A stretch of DNA of 64,000 bases from Miscanthus floridulus (taxonomy: Eukaryota > Streptophyta > Magnoliopsida > Poales > Poaceae): NCBI RefSeq assembly GCF_019320115.1, contig NC_089582.1, positions 117,310,637 through 117,374,636 on the forward strand, read 5' to 3'. A program made the position numbers and the translations under genes. Each line of letters starts with the position of its first letter. Within the stretch, counting starts at the first letter, position 1. Positions 45,536-56,516 of the stretch are shown here, piece by piece. The notes under the pieces are model-generated. The model was not told the origin of the DNA and did no database searches. It saw only the letters and a list, made by a program, of their open reading frames with translations.

Positions 45536-46035
45536 TACCCGCTCAGACAGATCGATCTGCCTGTCACATTCGGCAGCCGGGCCAACTTCCGCTCGGAGGT
45601 CCTCACCTTCGAAGTGGTGGACTTTCTAGGGTCCTACCACGCCATCATGGGGCGGCCATGCTATGCAAGATTCATGGCAATCCCCAACTACACCTACCTC
45701 AAGCTGAAGATGCCGGGACCAAACGGCGTCATCACCGTGAGTAGTGCCTTCTCGCACGCCTTCGCGTGCGACCGTGAGCACTGCGAGCTCGCCACTACGG
45801 TCGTCAACTCGTCTGAGCTCCTACAGCTCGAGGAGTCGTCAACCCTAGCAGTCCTAGACTACAACAAATTGACCTCCTCGACGGCCTTCCGCCCACTCGA
45901 GGAAACCAAGGCGGTTACCCCACCGACCCAGCCAAAATGGTGTGAATCGGGACCCAGCTCCCGGCCCAATAGGAATGCGAGCTCGTCGACTTCCTGCGCG
46001 ACAATCGCGATGTCTTTGCATGGTAGACTTCTAAC
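45536..46035 (+). pseudogene. Protease C-terminus and linker of Tat element no. 2
   Basis: In another frame (45614-46147) the phrases SYHAIMGRPCYARFMAIPNYTYL and MPGPNGVITV match the segment after protease in element no. 1. A further frameshift joins it to the RT block. Confidence 0.8.
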
Positions 46036-47760
46036 ATGTCAAGGATACCACGGGAGGTCACTGAGCATGCACTATGCCTTATCCCGGGCTCAAAGCCCGC
46101 CAAGCAATGCCTGCATCGTTTTGACGATGAGAGGCGTAGGGCCATAGGCGAAGAGATCGCCAAGCTCCTGGTAGCCGGATTCATTAGGGAGGTTTTCCAC
46201 TCCAACTGGCTTGCCGATCCCATCCTTGTCAGAAAAAAGACCAGGAAGTGGAGAATGTGCATCGACTATACTAGACTCAACAAGGCGTGTCCAAAGGATC
46301 ACTTTCCCTTGCCACGCATAGACCAGATAATCGACTCCACCTCGGGTTGCGAGATCCTCTCCTTTCTAGATGCCTACTCAGGCTATCATCAGATCACGAT
46401 GAAGGAGTCTGATCAACTTGCAACCTCGTTCATTACCCCGTATGGTTCATACTGCTACACGACCATGCCTTTTGGCTTGAAGAACGCTGGCGCCACCTAC
46501 CAAAGGTGCATGTAGCAATGCTTCGCCGACCAAATCGACCCGCCCGATCAGCCTGATCAGGCCGAATGGCCAAAACCAACAATCACCGTCTATGTTGATG
46601 ACATAGTGGTCAAAACAGCTCGAGCATGTGATCTGATCACAAACTTGGCCGCGATGTTCATGAACCTCTGAAGGTTCAACATCAAGCTGAATCCCAAAAA
46701 ATGTGTTTTCGGGGTTCCGAAGGGGAAGCTGCTCGGATACATCATATCCGAGCACGGCATCGAGGCCAGCCTCAAAAAGATTGCAGCCATCTCCAACATG
46801 GGTCCCATACACAACGTCAAGGGCATGTAGAGGCTCACCGGCTGCCTGGCTGCCCTAAGTCGCTTCATCTCTTGGCTCGGTGAACGGAGGATGCCACTCT
46901 ACAAGCTCCTCAAAAAAACGGACGCCTTCGTCTGGACTGAGAAAGCCTAGCAAGCTCTTGAAAGCCTCAAAACGTCCTTGACGTTGGCCCCAATCCTTGT
47001 TGCTCCCAAACAGGGAGAACCCCTCATCCTTTACGTCGCGGCAAGTAACCATGTGGTGAGTGCCGCCCTGGTCATCGAGAGGGAGGAACCAGGACACTAG
47101 CTCAAGGTACAGCGACCCGTATACTTTGTTGGAGAAGTACTTACCGACCCCAAGGTCCGGTACCCCTAGGTGCAGAAACTCCTATATGTCATACTAATGG
47201 CAATCAGGAAGCTCCTACACTACTTCACCGACCACGAAGTCACATTCATCACTTTGTATTCGCTCAGGGACATCATCCGCAACCGTGATGCCGCGGGATG
47301 AATCTCCAAGTGGGCACTTGAACTCATGGGCCATGACATCAGATATACCCCCTGCACCGCTATTAAGTCTCAGGCTCTCATGGATTTTGTCGCTGAGTGG
47401 ATGGAGGTCCAGCTACCAACCCCGGACGTCACCCACGAGTACTGGACAATGTACTTCGACGGGTCCGTAATGGCACCCGGCTCAGGGGCTAGAGTGGTTC
47501 TGATCTCCCCGAATGGGAGTAGGCTCTACTATGCCATCCGCATCCACTTCTTAGCTTCAAACAATGTCATGGAATATGAGGCCCTTATCAATGGACTCCG
47601 CATCGCCATCGAGCTCGGTGCTACGCGACTCTACGTCCGTAGCGACTCAGAACTAGTCGTTGAATAGGTCATGAAGGAGTCCTCCTGCAAAAGCCCCCTC
47701 ATGACAGCATACTACCAAGAGGTGCACAAGCTCGAGGACAAATTCTAGGGGATCGAACTG
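46036..47760 (+). pseudogene. Reverse transcriptase, RNase H and additional RNase H of Tat element no. 2
   Basis: All in one frame with about ten stops. RT shows FLDAYSGYHQI, MPFGLKNAGATYQRCM, then a stop, then an unusual Pro/Asp/Gln-rich insertion before the intact YVDDIVV (about 46593-46613). Downstream come ILYVAASNHVVSAALV (first RNase H, lacking the leading Asp) and the additional RNase H with YFDGS, MEYEAL and RSDSELVV, all three acidic positions kept. Most stops are TAG or TGA where relatives have CAG, TGG or CGA. Confidence 0.87.
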
Positions 47761-49356
47761 CACCACATCCCTCGAAGGGACAACAATGCCACCGATTTCC
47801 TCGTGAAACTGGCCGCCAGGCAGGATCCATCCCCAAGCGGGGTCTTCATCAACAACATTCACGAGCCATCCGCCCGCATCCTGGAAGGGTCGACCCGGAC
47901 ACACCCCAATGCCCAACCAGCGCTCAAGGGCTCCGACCTCGATGCCCAGCCAGCGCTCGGGGGCTCCAACCTAGTACCTCTATGTTACCCGCAAACATCG
48001 TCGTACTGGCACTCGATCAAACCGACTGGCGAGTACCGCTACTCACCTACCTTCTCGAGGAGGTTCTCCCACCTGAAAGGGCTGAAGCTCAATGAATCAC
48101 TCGACCCGCCAAGACCTTCATCATGCTCGGTGACAAGCTCTACAAATGGAGCCCATTAGGAGTACTCATGAAGTGTATCCCCACTGATCAAGGAAGGCAG
48201 CTCCTCCTCGAGGTCCATGCCGGCATTTGCGGGCATCATGTGGCCCCAAGGTCGCTGGTCGGAAAAGCCTTCCGCCAAGGTTTTTACTGGCCCACCGTGC
48301 TATGAGATGCAGAGGAGGTCGTCCGTAGGTGTGAAGGATGCCAGTTCTACGCTCGGCAAACCCATTTGCCAGCACAAGAGCTCCAGACCATCCCCATCAC
48401 CTGGCCGTTCGTGGTCTGGGGCCTCGACATGGTAGGACCCCTCAAAAAGGCCCAGGCAATTTCACTCACCTACTCATAGTGGTCGATAAATTCACCAAGT
48501 GGATAGAGGTCAAACCCATCACTAACATCCGGTCGGAGGAGGCAGTCAAATTCTTCCTCGACATCATTTACCGGTTCGGTGTTCCTAACTGTATCATCAC
48601 TGACCACGAGACTAACTTCATCAAAAAAAGTTCCTAGACTTCAGCGATGGATATGGTATCAGGATCAACTGGGCTTCGGTCGGACATCCATGAACTAACG
48701 GTTAGGTCGAACGTGCTAATGGCATGGTCCTCCAAGGACTTAAGTCATGCATCTTCAACCGACTTAATAAGTATGTTGGGCAATGGGTAGCAGAGGTTCC
48801 AGCGATCCTCTAGATCCTAAGAATGACCCCAAACCGATCCATGGGATTCACACCCTTCTTCCTAGCCTATAGAGCTGAGGCAGTGTTGCCCTTCGACCTC
48901 GACCACGGCACACCAAGAGTGAAGGCTTTCGACTATGACCGAGCCGTGGAGGCTCAACAAGACGTGGTCGACCTACTCGAAGAGGCCCATGAAACGACCA
49001 TCATCCGCTCTGCTTGCTACCAACAAACCCTCTGTAGGTACCACGAAAGGAAGATCAGGGGAAGGATACTCGAAGTTGGCGATCTCGTACTCCAGAGGAC
49101 CCAATCAACGAAGGAAAAACACAAGCTCTCTCCACCATGGGAAGGGCCCTATACGGTGATCGAAGTAATCCGACCGGGCACCTACCGACTGGAGGACAAC
49201 AATGACAATGCTCTCACCAACACTTGGAACATTGAACAGCTACGTCGTTTTTCCCCTAAATTCAGTCTAAACCGCCTTTTTCAGTTAAACACATGCTCCT
49301 GTAAGAGCACCCCGGCCCGAACACTTTCAGCCCGGGTCGCTCAGGGGCTTCACTAG
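47761..49356 (+). pseudogene. Integrase of Tat element no. 2
   Basis: Spread over three frames: 48123-48305 (HAGICGHHVAPRSLVG), 48338-48637 (preceded by CEGCQFYARQ; WGLDMVG lies in the next frame; FTKWIEVKPI; TDHETNF around the second Asp), and 48823-49356 (GFTPFFLAYRAEAVLP, TWNIEQLRRFSPK). Several frameshifts and stops. The core Asp in TDHE is present but the following residues are unlike other Tat integrases. Confidence 0.82.
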
Positions 49357-51407
49357 GGTACACTACTATCATTATGCTTAATGACTACCTCCCTGTTTTG
49401 TTTACCTATGGTAGAATTCCTTCCTACCCAACCAACGGGATAGTTTATTCCTTAGTTTTGCTTTACGTAGCTTTGCGTTAAAAACATTCCAACCGATCGC
49501 ACCCTGCCTTTCCCTACAGTTACGAGCAAGCGAGCCTCATGGGCCATGCCCCGGGCTCCCAAGGTCACGGCCTATGGGACAAACGGGCAGGTACAAGAGA
49601 GAAAGAATAAAAAACAAAATTATGCTAAGGGAAAACAAAGGAACGAAAGGGAGCAGGCTCCCCCGAATGGAGCAATTCCATCACAGAAAATAAAACCGAC
49701 GGTAGTCATTAAACACACAGTAATATTTACACGGGGCTCCCCTACAAACTTAACTTTTACATTTTCTACTACTACAAATACTACTGCGACCGCAAGGGAT
49801 CCGCTCAGTTCCGCTCCCTCGGCTTCATCAAGCGCAACGGGTAGGAAGCGAAGGGACGCCTAGGCCATGCCAACTCCGTCATGAACGACGAGCACGGGTC
49901 CTGGTCGAACATTTCCGACTGAAGCTCTCCGAATCCCGTCACTCAGGTCGTCAAGGTTCCAGTCGGACATTTCCAACTAAAGCTCTCCGAACCCCATCAC
50001 TTAAGCCATCAAAGTGAGCACTACCAACCCTCTCTATTTCCTTACAATCATTTCACATCCATATGCACATCTCATTCCATACGTCCTTGCCTCCCGGACG
50101 ATTCAGGCCCTGAACCGCCCGGGGGCTCGGGAACTAAGCATCGCACATGCAGCGAAATGCATCAGAACGCTCCGTGTTGCGTCACGAAGCGGCGGTTGCC
50201 TCATTCGACATGAGTAACCAATAGAGCCAGGGGAGAAAATCGTAGATAAGCACCGTGCGGCCCTAGCCTAGTCCAGCAGACTGGGTCATCTCAACCTTCT
50301 TGTTTGATCCTGAACCTCTCGCTAGGCCCATAGAATCTCCATCGAGGGGAGGCCATTAGGCCACCTAGGTCGGTCTCCATAACGACCTAGGCATCTGCCG
50401 GGTTGCAGGTAAAGGAGTAGTGGAATGTCACAAGAGGGCTATGCCGACACCATCATGAACGACGGACCCGAATTCCGCTCGATCACACCCAATAGCAAAC
50501 TCACCGAGCGAGTCACCCGTTAACGAACTCACCGAGCAAGTCTTCGAGCCTAAGCGATCGGGACAAGCAACGAAACTCAGCCCCTCCGGTTTGTGAGGAA
50601 CCAGATGGGGTAACGCAGACAACTCACATCGACCCCCACGAAGGCCCGACAGGGCTCGGGGGCTCAAGACAAATGCCAAGGAAGCGACCTCGAACTCGCT
50701 AGATCCACGACTACGACTCGCCCGGTCCCACGGTGTGCACCGACGCCAGGATCCACGAGCACCGCCTCGTCTGATCTTTAACTAACTAACTACGCTTCAT
50801 CTGCACTCCAAAAAAATCCAGGGACCGTGACCCTGAACTCGCGTCGATAGAATCTACGACATCTGGCTATGGCTTGGGACCGCGACTCCGAACTCCCATA
50901 ACGACTTCACTTCCGACTGTGCTCCAAAAACCCTAGGACCGCGACCCCGAACTCGCATCGACAGGATCTACGACATTCGGCTACGGCTTGGGACAGCGAC
51001 TCCGAACTCGCATAACGGCTTCACTTCCGACCACGCTCCAAAAAAATCCAGGGACCGCGACTCCGAACTCGCGTGAAAACTAACTGAACTAACTCCCTCA
51101 CCCGATCCCACGGCACGCATCGACGCCAGGATCAATGAGATCTCTCACGCTTGGACTAACTTCCTCGTCCGATCCACGACGCACATCGACGTCGGGATCA
51201 ATAAGTTGAAAAATGCCTCGGCTACACAACGACGCCTTGGTTGACAAAAATCCATCTCAGACTAAAAGCATACACACATGCCCGCTGAAACAACACCCCC
51301 CAGACGGTTCTGCCCAAACCGCCCAGGGGCTCAGGGGCTACACCCACGGGTGCGCTCGCGCGCACCCGTCAACAAGATAAAAATCCCCCAGACGATTCTA
51401 CCTGAAT
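49357..51407 (+). other. 3' non-coding region of Tat element no. 2, with tandem repeats
   Basis: Long region between integrase and 3' LTR, no supported gene. A 58-bp duplication lies around 49905-50010 (catttccgact / catttccaact cores). Near the 3' end a tandem array of about 115-bp units runs from 50822 to about 51090, units starting ggaccgtgac, ggaccgcgac and ggaccgcgac at 50822, 50936 and 51052. No antisense gene like that of element no. 1 is recognisable. Confidence 0.65.
50822..51090 (+). repeat. About 115-bp tandem repeat in Tat 3' region (2 units plus part)
   Basis: Unit spacing is 114 and 116 bp. Each unit has the accgcgac-ccgaactcgc core, gaatctacgac-like phrase, ggcttggga and a ttcacttccga phrase. 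Tat elements are a known source of satellite-like tandem arrays. Confidence 0.75.
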
Positions 51408-51429
51408 CGCCCGGGGGCTCGGGGGCTCC
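51408..51429 (+). other. Polypurine tract region of Tat element no. 2
   Basis: The G-rich stretch cgcccgggggctcgggggct followed by cc directly precedes the 3' LTR start tgtcggg. A cgggggct-rich PPT at this place is common in grass Tat elements. Confidence 0.6.
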
Positions 51430-52252
51430 TGTCGGGTTTATAAACCCGGGGTCCCTCGGGGACTGGCTTCTGCGCCAAGGCTCGGCACAAGAGTCTAAAA
51501 ACAAAAGGGCAAAGGGGTAGTCTAGCAACCGACCGAAAGGCCAGGCCCAAGAAGAACAACGCCCGCTCGTCAGCTACTTCGGCTCACCTATCCGACCGGT
51601 GCGACTCCTCACATGCCTTTAGGCATCAAACAGTATTTGCAGGTACCGACGTCCACCATCCCTAAAAAAGGCAGCGCGACCTCCCGTGTGCATCTGACAT
51701 TCTACAGCAACAGCAACAATGTTGTAGGCGCCTACCACTATCTTGTACCCACCGGTGTGGGCAACAAGGCTCGGTAGGCGTGGGCAACAAGGCTCGGCAG
51801 CATACGTACCCTCACCCTCTCACTTGTAAAGCCACCCCCTTCCTCTATAAAAGGGGGTGCACTTCCTCCAACAAAGAAGACCGAATGATCCAAGCTCAGT
51901 TCCTTTAGATTCATTAGTCCAATAGCTCACAACCACAGAACCGCCAGGTTCAGACCTCAAGCAGACGTTTGAACACTTAGCTCATAGCGGAGTCCCCGTC
52001 GCTCTCGGCCCTTCCGACCGGAGCCAACCGGGCCTCTTGTACACCCCATCTTTCTCCTTCTCGTTTGTAACCCCACAGCAAATTTTGAGCACCTGGGCTC
52101 GGGAATAAAAGTCACCGACCGACCCCGACTGGACGTAGGTCATGTTGCCCGAACCAGTATAAATCCTGTGTCATTGAGTGCTAGGCCACCTCCGATCACA
52201 ACGTACAACAAAACTACAAATATTCACTAGTTGGTCACTTTCTGTACCGACA
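51430..52252 (+). repeat. 3' LTR of Tat element no. 2 (823 bp, internally deleted)
   Basis: It starts tgtcgggtttataaaccc and ends ctgtaccgaca. Compared with the solo LTR (16773-18010), about 415 bp between ccgaccgg (51592-51599) and gcgactcc (51601) are missing. The left-arm copy still has them. TATA box ctataaaagg at 51845-51854. Confidence 0.88.
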
Positions 52253-52735
52253 AGTTCACTATAACTCCTATACCAGTTTTTGAACTATTTCTTCCCCTAA
52301 TGCCACTTACAATTTGAAACAGGGGAGTAGTTTACTAATTTAAGTGTCATTTTTTCAAATTAGTTAGGATGTTACTTTGTTTCAATTCTTTTGGCGCAAA
52401 CATGCATAATTAATTTAATTTATTAGTGTAGGTTACCTCTATGGTAGGCACTGTACTTCGCTAATCTACATTCCCGGTTGAATTCTTTGGACAGTCAAAT
52501 TTTGTCCAGCCAACATAAAAGTCCACATCAAGAATCATCACATGTTGAAGAAACTAGTTACAGATAGTATTATTGGACCAAATATTTCAGAACAATAATT
52601 CACGCTATAGCTTGCTAAAACTAAAAGCAAATAGAGACAACTCTCGAGACATAACTACTACCTTAAATTTCTGAGATAACACTGACAAAGACATGACAAA
52701 CTACTGACTGATTCTTCCTTGATGATGGATTCCTT

Positions 52736-52737
<2 letters not shown>

Positions 52738-52778
<41 letters not shown>
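52738..52778 (+). repeat. Poly-C tract (41 C), mirror of the left poly-G tract
   Basis: Uninterrupted run of 41 C just beyond the 3' end of the right defensin-like copy. Counterpart of 27855-27893. Confidence 0.9.
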
Positions 52779-52786
52779 TATGCAAG

Positions 52787-53322
52787 TTAACTTGGGGGAA
52801 CATTTTTACAAATTATGCAGTGATAACGGCCCTTGATCCCTCCTTTCACACACTTATGTTCCTTGACTGTTTCTGGACGTACATTCTTTTGAAACCAGCA
52901 TGCTGACTTGCACATCCATTTTTTACAAAATGGAATATTCAAAGTTACATTGATGCAGATCTCTGCAAATAAATAAATAAACATGTACATGTCCACATGT
53001 TATTTGTGATCTTGATCACATGACAATATTCAACACAACTTTAGAAAAAAAGGAAGGTTTACTAATGTGAGTTTGTCCATATATGTAAAAAGATTAGAAG
53101 ACCATTTTACTCGAGTAGAAAAAAGAACAGAGAATAAGATAAGTGAAAACAAGAAACGGAATTGCACTCCTATCCTGGATCATATCATCATCGAATGAAT
53201 AAACTAGAACACAACAGAAAAGAGATATATGAAGAACACAAACCAGCAGCCGAGGTTTAATCTGCGTGTAGCATGAGTGTCACTAAAAGAAGGCAGCAAA
53301 GAGTAGCTTGTTTGAGATTCAT
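52787..53322 (-). pseudogene. Defensin-like (DEFL) gene, right copy, premature stop and lost cysteine
   Basis: Same structure as the left copy: exon 1 53244-53322, GT-AG intron 52963-53243 (281 nt), exon 2 52787-52962. The TAA after the signal peptide is shared, so it arose before the duplication. This copy in addition has TGT to TAT at the sixth cysteine (first of the C-x-C pair), which would break a disulfide of the CS-alpha-beta fold. An inverted TATA run lies at about 53367-53378. Confidence 0.7.
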
Positions 53323-53378
53323 CTTGGCCTGTAACGTGTATCTTTAGCTGACAGTATAGTAGTAATATATATATAGGC

Positions 53379-54275
53379 TAATCAAAGAGATAAAAAGCGA
53401 ACCTTATCCATCTTAACGGACCATGAGTCAAATTTGTAGCTGCTTTTGTGTATGCATCCCTGATTCTTTTTTAGAAAAGGGTATGCATCCCTGATTTACC
53501 GAGTCATAGTGACTGCATCTGATCTTTTCGTGGCCCTATATCCCAGCAAACTGAAATCTAGATGCTTTGACGGGGTTCATGCATGGAAACATGCAGGATC
53601 ATGAGTTGCTCTCTCTCACCGGTCGCCACTCGCCATAGCAATAGCTGTATAAGGAAGGAGGAAATTAGTTAACGTATCATGGAGTTTTTATGTAAACGGA
53701 TTCACGCATCTTTAACACTACACCACAACACTAAATCACGATAGAGGGCCCCATCATATCATACGAACAATCAGTTGAGCAAATCCAGTTCCTCGCTTTG
53801 GTTGCAGGCCACAACTCACCGAAATTCAATGGATCGGTTCAGAATGGGTGCTGATGCCCTTTGTCCGCACATACAGTTTGAATTCAAATTTAACTTGTGC
53901 GTGACGAGGTAAAAAAACAAAAAAAAAAATCACTCCGGCTTTTTTTTTTTTGAGAAATCACAAATCACTCCGGCTGTGCTCTTCTCCCGGAAGCGCTTGG
54001 ACATCTACTGCTGGGTTGCGCCGCCTACAGTCCACAGTCCAGTGGTGTGCTGGGTTGCGCCGCCTACAGTCCACAGTCCAGTGGTGTGCTGGGGCGATTT
54101 TTTTTCTGCGAAAGGACGACAAAAGCTTTGCCACGGGTTTTATTAGACGATATAAAAAGAAAAAGAGCAATTATAACTCCCTAATTACACCCAGCAGCAA
54201 ACAGTAGAAAAAACAACTGCTCGCAAGAAATAGGTAAAAAGGCTGAGACTAGGAAACACGCCGAAAACAAGAACC
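53379..54275. other. Right-arm sequence upstream of defensin-like gene
   Basis: Matches the left arm (about 26400-27256) in inverted orientation. No gene seen. A 39-bp tandem duplication lies at 54011-54088. Confidence 0.5.
54011..54088 (+). repeat. 39-bp tandem duplication, right arm only
   Basis: Two perfect 39-bp units beginning ctgggttgcgccgcctacag, at 54011 and 54050. The left arm has a single unit (near 26585-26625). Confidence 0.9.
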
Positions 54276-54497
54276 CTGACCCAACTGGAGAAGAAACCCA
54301 AACTAACAGAGGTCTACTGCTAGTTTGTCGTATTATGAATTGGAGCCGTCGCTAAAGAAAACTGACTTATATCATCTTTGCACAAACTGACCCAACTGGA
54401 GAAGAAACCCAAACTAACAGAGGTCTACTGCTAGTTTGTCGTATTATGAATTGGAGCCGTCGCTAAAGAAAACTGACTTATATCATCTTTGCACAAA
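54276..54497 (+). repeat. 111-bp tandem duplication, right arm only
   Basis: Two units beginning ctgacccaactggagaagaa, at 54276 and 54387, identical by eye. The left arm has one copy (about 26296-26406). Confidence 0.9.
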
Positions 54498-54505
54498 CTT
54501 GCGAC

Positions 54506-54688
54506 TTGTCTTGGGCTCGAAATTTTTTGTTGGAAAGTTCGCCTATTCCTCTCTTTCCAGATGTTCCACCAAAAATAGATTATGATCCTGTCAAAGCGTC
54601 ATCTTTGATTTTTGTCAACTTTTCTCCTACATCTTCGCCAGTAATTATGAAGCGACCCAGTTGTGTTTATGGAGCTGAGGTCAGTTAA
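54506..54688 (+). CDS. Unidentified 60-residue ORF, possible exon (right arm copy)
   Basis: Identical in protein to the ORF at 26103-26285. The end reads gctgaggtcagt, compatible with a splice donor. No family recognised. Confidence 0.2.
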   Translation: MSWARNFLLESSPIPLFPDVPPKIDYDPVKASSLIFVNFSPTSSPVIMKRPSCVYGAEVS

Positions 54689-55004
54689 ACCGAATGTAAT
54701 ACCCCATGTTTTAAGGGCTATTTGCCGTGCTACTAAGTGATGGGGTTAACTAAATAAATCATAGTTAATGTACTAAACTAGTATATAATATATGAGCTTT
54801 CTCATAAAAGGAAAAAAATAAAGAAAATGTATAACCTAAGTTTAACTTTCTATGTCATGAATATACCTAGTGAAATATTACCGAATATTTTATAGCTCAT
54901 AGTACACGTATTTTAATTTGTTTGTGTGTACGTGCACTAAGACCATGCATGCCTGGTAGCTTAAGCACGTCGTATAAGTATATGCATGTACGTGTGAGCA
55001 TGCA

Positions 55005-55795
55005 TCAATGGCTTCAGACAAAACAGAGCAAGGGTTAGTAGAGATCGAGGGTTAGGGTTAGGGATTGAGCAAGGGTTAGGTCGACGACGACTTACCTTCA
55101 AAGCCAGAGTACCAGAGTCACCGGCGAGGTCGACGAGGCACGGATCCGGCGAGGTCGACGACGAGGGACGGAACCGGCGAGGTAGACGAGGCACGGATCC
55201 GGCGAAGTACACAACGGGTCCGCGCGAGGAAACCGACGGATCCGGCGAGGTCGACGATGGATCCAATGAGGACGAAGCGAGATCAAGGGTTAGTGTTAGG
55301 GATTGAGTAAGGGTTAGGGTTATGGATTGTGTCAGTGCCGACCAGCAGTGGCTCCAGAGGCCACCGGAGAGCGAGAAGAAGAGAAGAAGTCGGAGGCGAG
55401 AGAGCGGAGCGAGTCGCCGACGTGACGACGCCGACTCCCTGAGAGAGGTGAGCGAGGCGAGAGAGGAGCGGGCGAGACGACGCTGCGGGGGAGAGCTGAG
55501 AGCAAATGAATTTGGGCGACGGAGCGAGATGCTGCCGGACGGCCGAGGCGGGTTTTATACCCCCTATTCCAATGGCCGGATCCAACGGTCCAATGAGAGC
55601 GAGGCCGGAGATCCAATGGTGTCGAGCCGTACCGCTGCCAGACCGGCCCCTATAGCGTGTCGTGCCCGTGCCGGCATTACAGGCCAGAATGGTGGCCCAG
55701 ACACAGCACTAAGACCAGGCCGTGCTAGGCACTGGCACGAAGGCCGTCGGGCCAGGCCGTTCCTGGGCCGTGCTACTTAGTGCCATACTTGGGCT
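55005..55795 (-). mobile_element. Remnant of hAT element, 5' part only
   Basis: Contains the inverted counterpart of left-arm 21793-22630: the sub-terminal ggcc-rich region, the tandem-motif leader, and the first bases of the transposase frame. Sequence then jumps at 55004/55005 to the region right of the hAT element. With no transposase and only one end it cannot move. Confidence 0.75.
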
Positions 55796-56516
55796 GGCCC
55801 ATAGTGTCCAGGCCAAATGGCCAGCTATATGGCTCCCTGCCACTATAAATAGCGAGGTGTCCTGCGATTCTCAGCACACCAGCAGCCTCAGAACGCAGTG
55901 GCTACCAGCTGAGATCACCGGCTCGAGCGGATGATGGAGCCACTTCTTCTGTAGAAAAGAAGTGCTGTAGAAATAGCCAGTTAAAGTAGTTAACAGGAGG
56001 TAGTAGCAGTAGCTGGTGTTGCTATACCAGTGGCTCATGCTGCTACTAGTGATTTTGTCTGGCAGCAAAGGTGCTGCCGAAATACCGCTAGAGAGCAGTA
56101 AAAGATTATTTTATATATCGGTGTTGTCATAAAGCAAGCAGCCTACGTGTTATTAATCTCTATTGTATCTATTTTTCTGCACTGACCAACAAGGCAACTA
56201 ACATACTAACACTCCGCTAACTTTTACTTTTAAAGTTATTTACTTTTCGTGTGCGTTTTATCGTTACAGTGGTGGTGGTGTTCTACATTTCGCGTGAGTT
56301 TTATATTTCCGTTGTGGCACTATCTTTACATTCTACTCTATTTATTTTACTTTACGCGTGCTATTTATATTCCACGTGCCATTTATATTTCGTGATCTTA
56401 TGTTCGTTTAAGCCGTTGTGATGCTCAAAGTTTCCATGCACTTCAATTTTACGCCATTATGCTGCAGAAATTTCTTTTTATAAAGCTGGTGTTGCAACGG
56501 CAATCGTATTGTACCG
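55796..56516. other. Outer part of right arm
   Basis: Counterpart of left-arm 21113-21792. No gene. Stops at taccg where the next LTR begins. Confidence 0.5.

Larger units (their letters stand above)
29567..52252 (+). mobile_element. Tat-lineage element no. 2, split by a Tekay-like element and lacking its proper 5' LTR
   Basis: Parts in order: leader and gag start (29567-29881), nested element (29882-43428), rest of gag, protease, RT, RNase H, additional RNase H and integrase (43429-49356), repeat-bearing 3' region (49357-51407), polypurine tract and 3' LTR (51430-52252). It is of a different LTR family from element no. 1 and far more decayed, with several frameshifts besides stops. The bases right of the 3' LTR are agttc. 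Confidence 0.85.
51484..56516 (-). repeat. Right arm of large inverted duplication
   Basis: Reverse complement of 21113-29566, starting at ggcacaagagtc inside the LTR (matching 29566) and ending at 56516, where a Tekay-like LTR interrupts it. Differences from the left arm that I located: LTR deletion at 51600, Cys-to-Tyr in the defensin-like gene, 39-bp and 111-bp tandem duplications, and absence of 3,156 bp of hAT sequence at 55004/55005. Confidence 0.92.

Noticed and set aside
21113..56516. Inverted duplication as a pure assembly artefact from a hairpin read
   Set aside because: The arms differ by several independent deletions, tandem duplications and substitutions, which a copied read would not show. 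Confirmation by long reads is still desirable.
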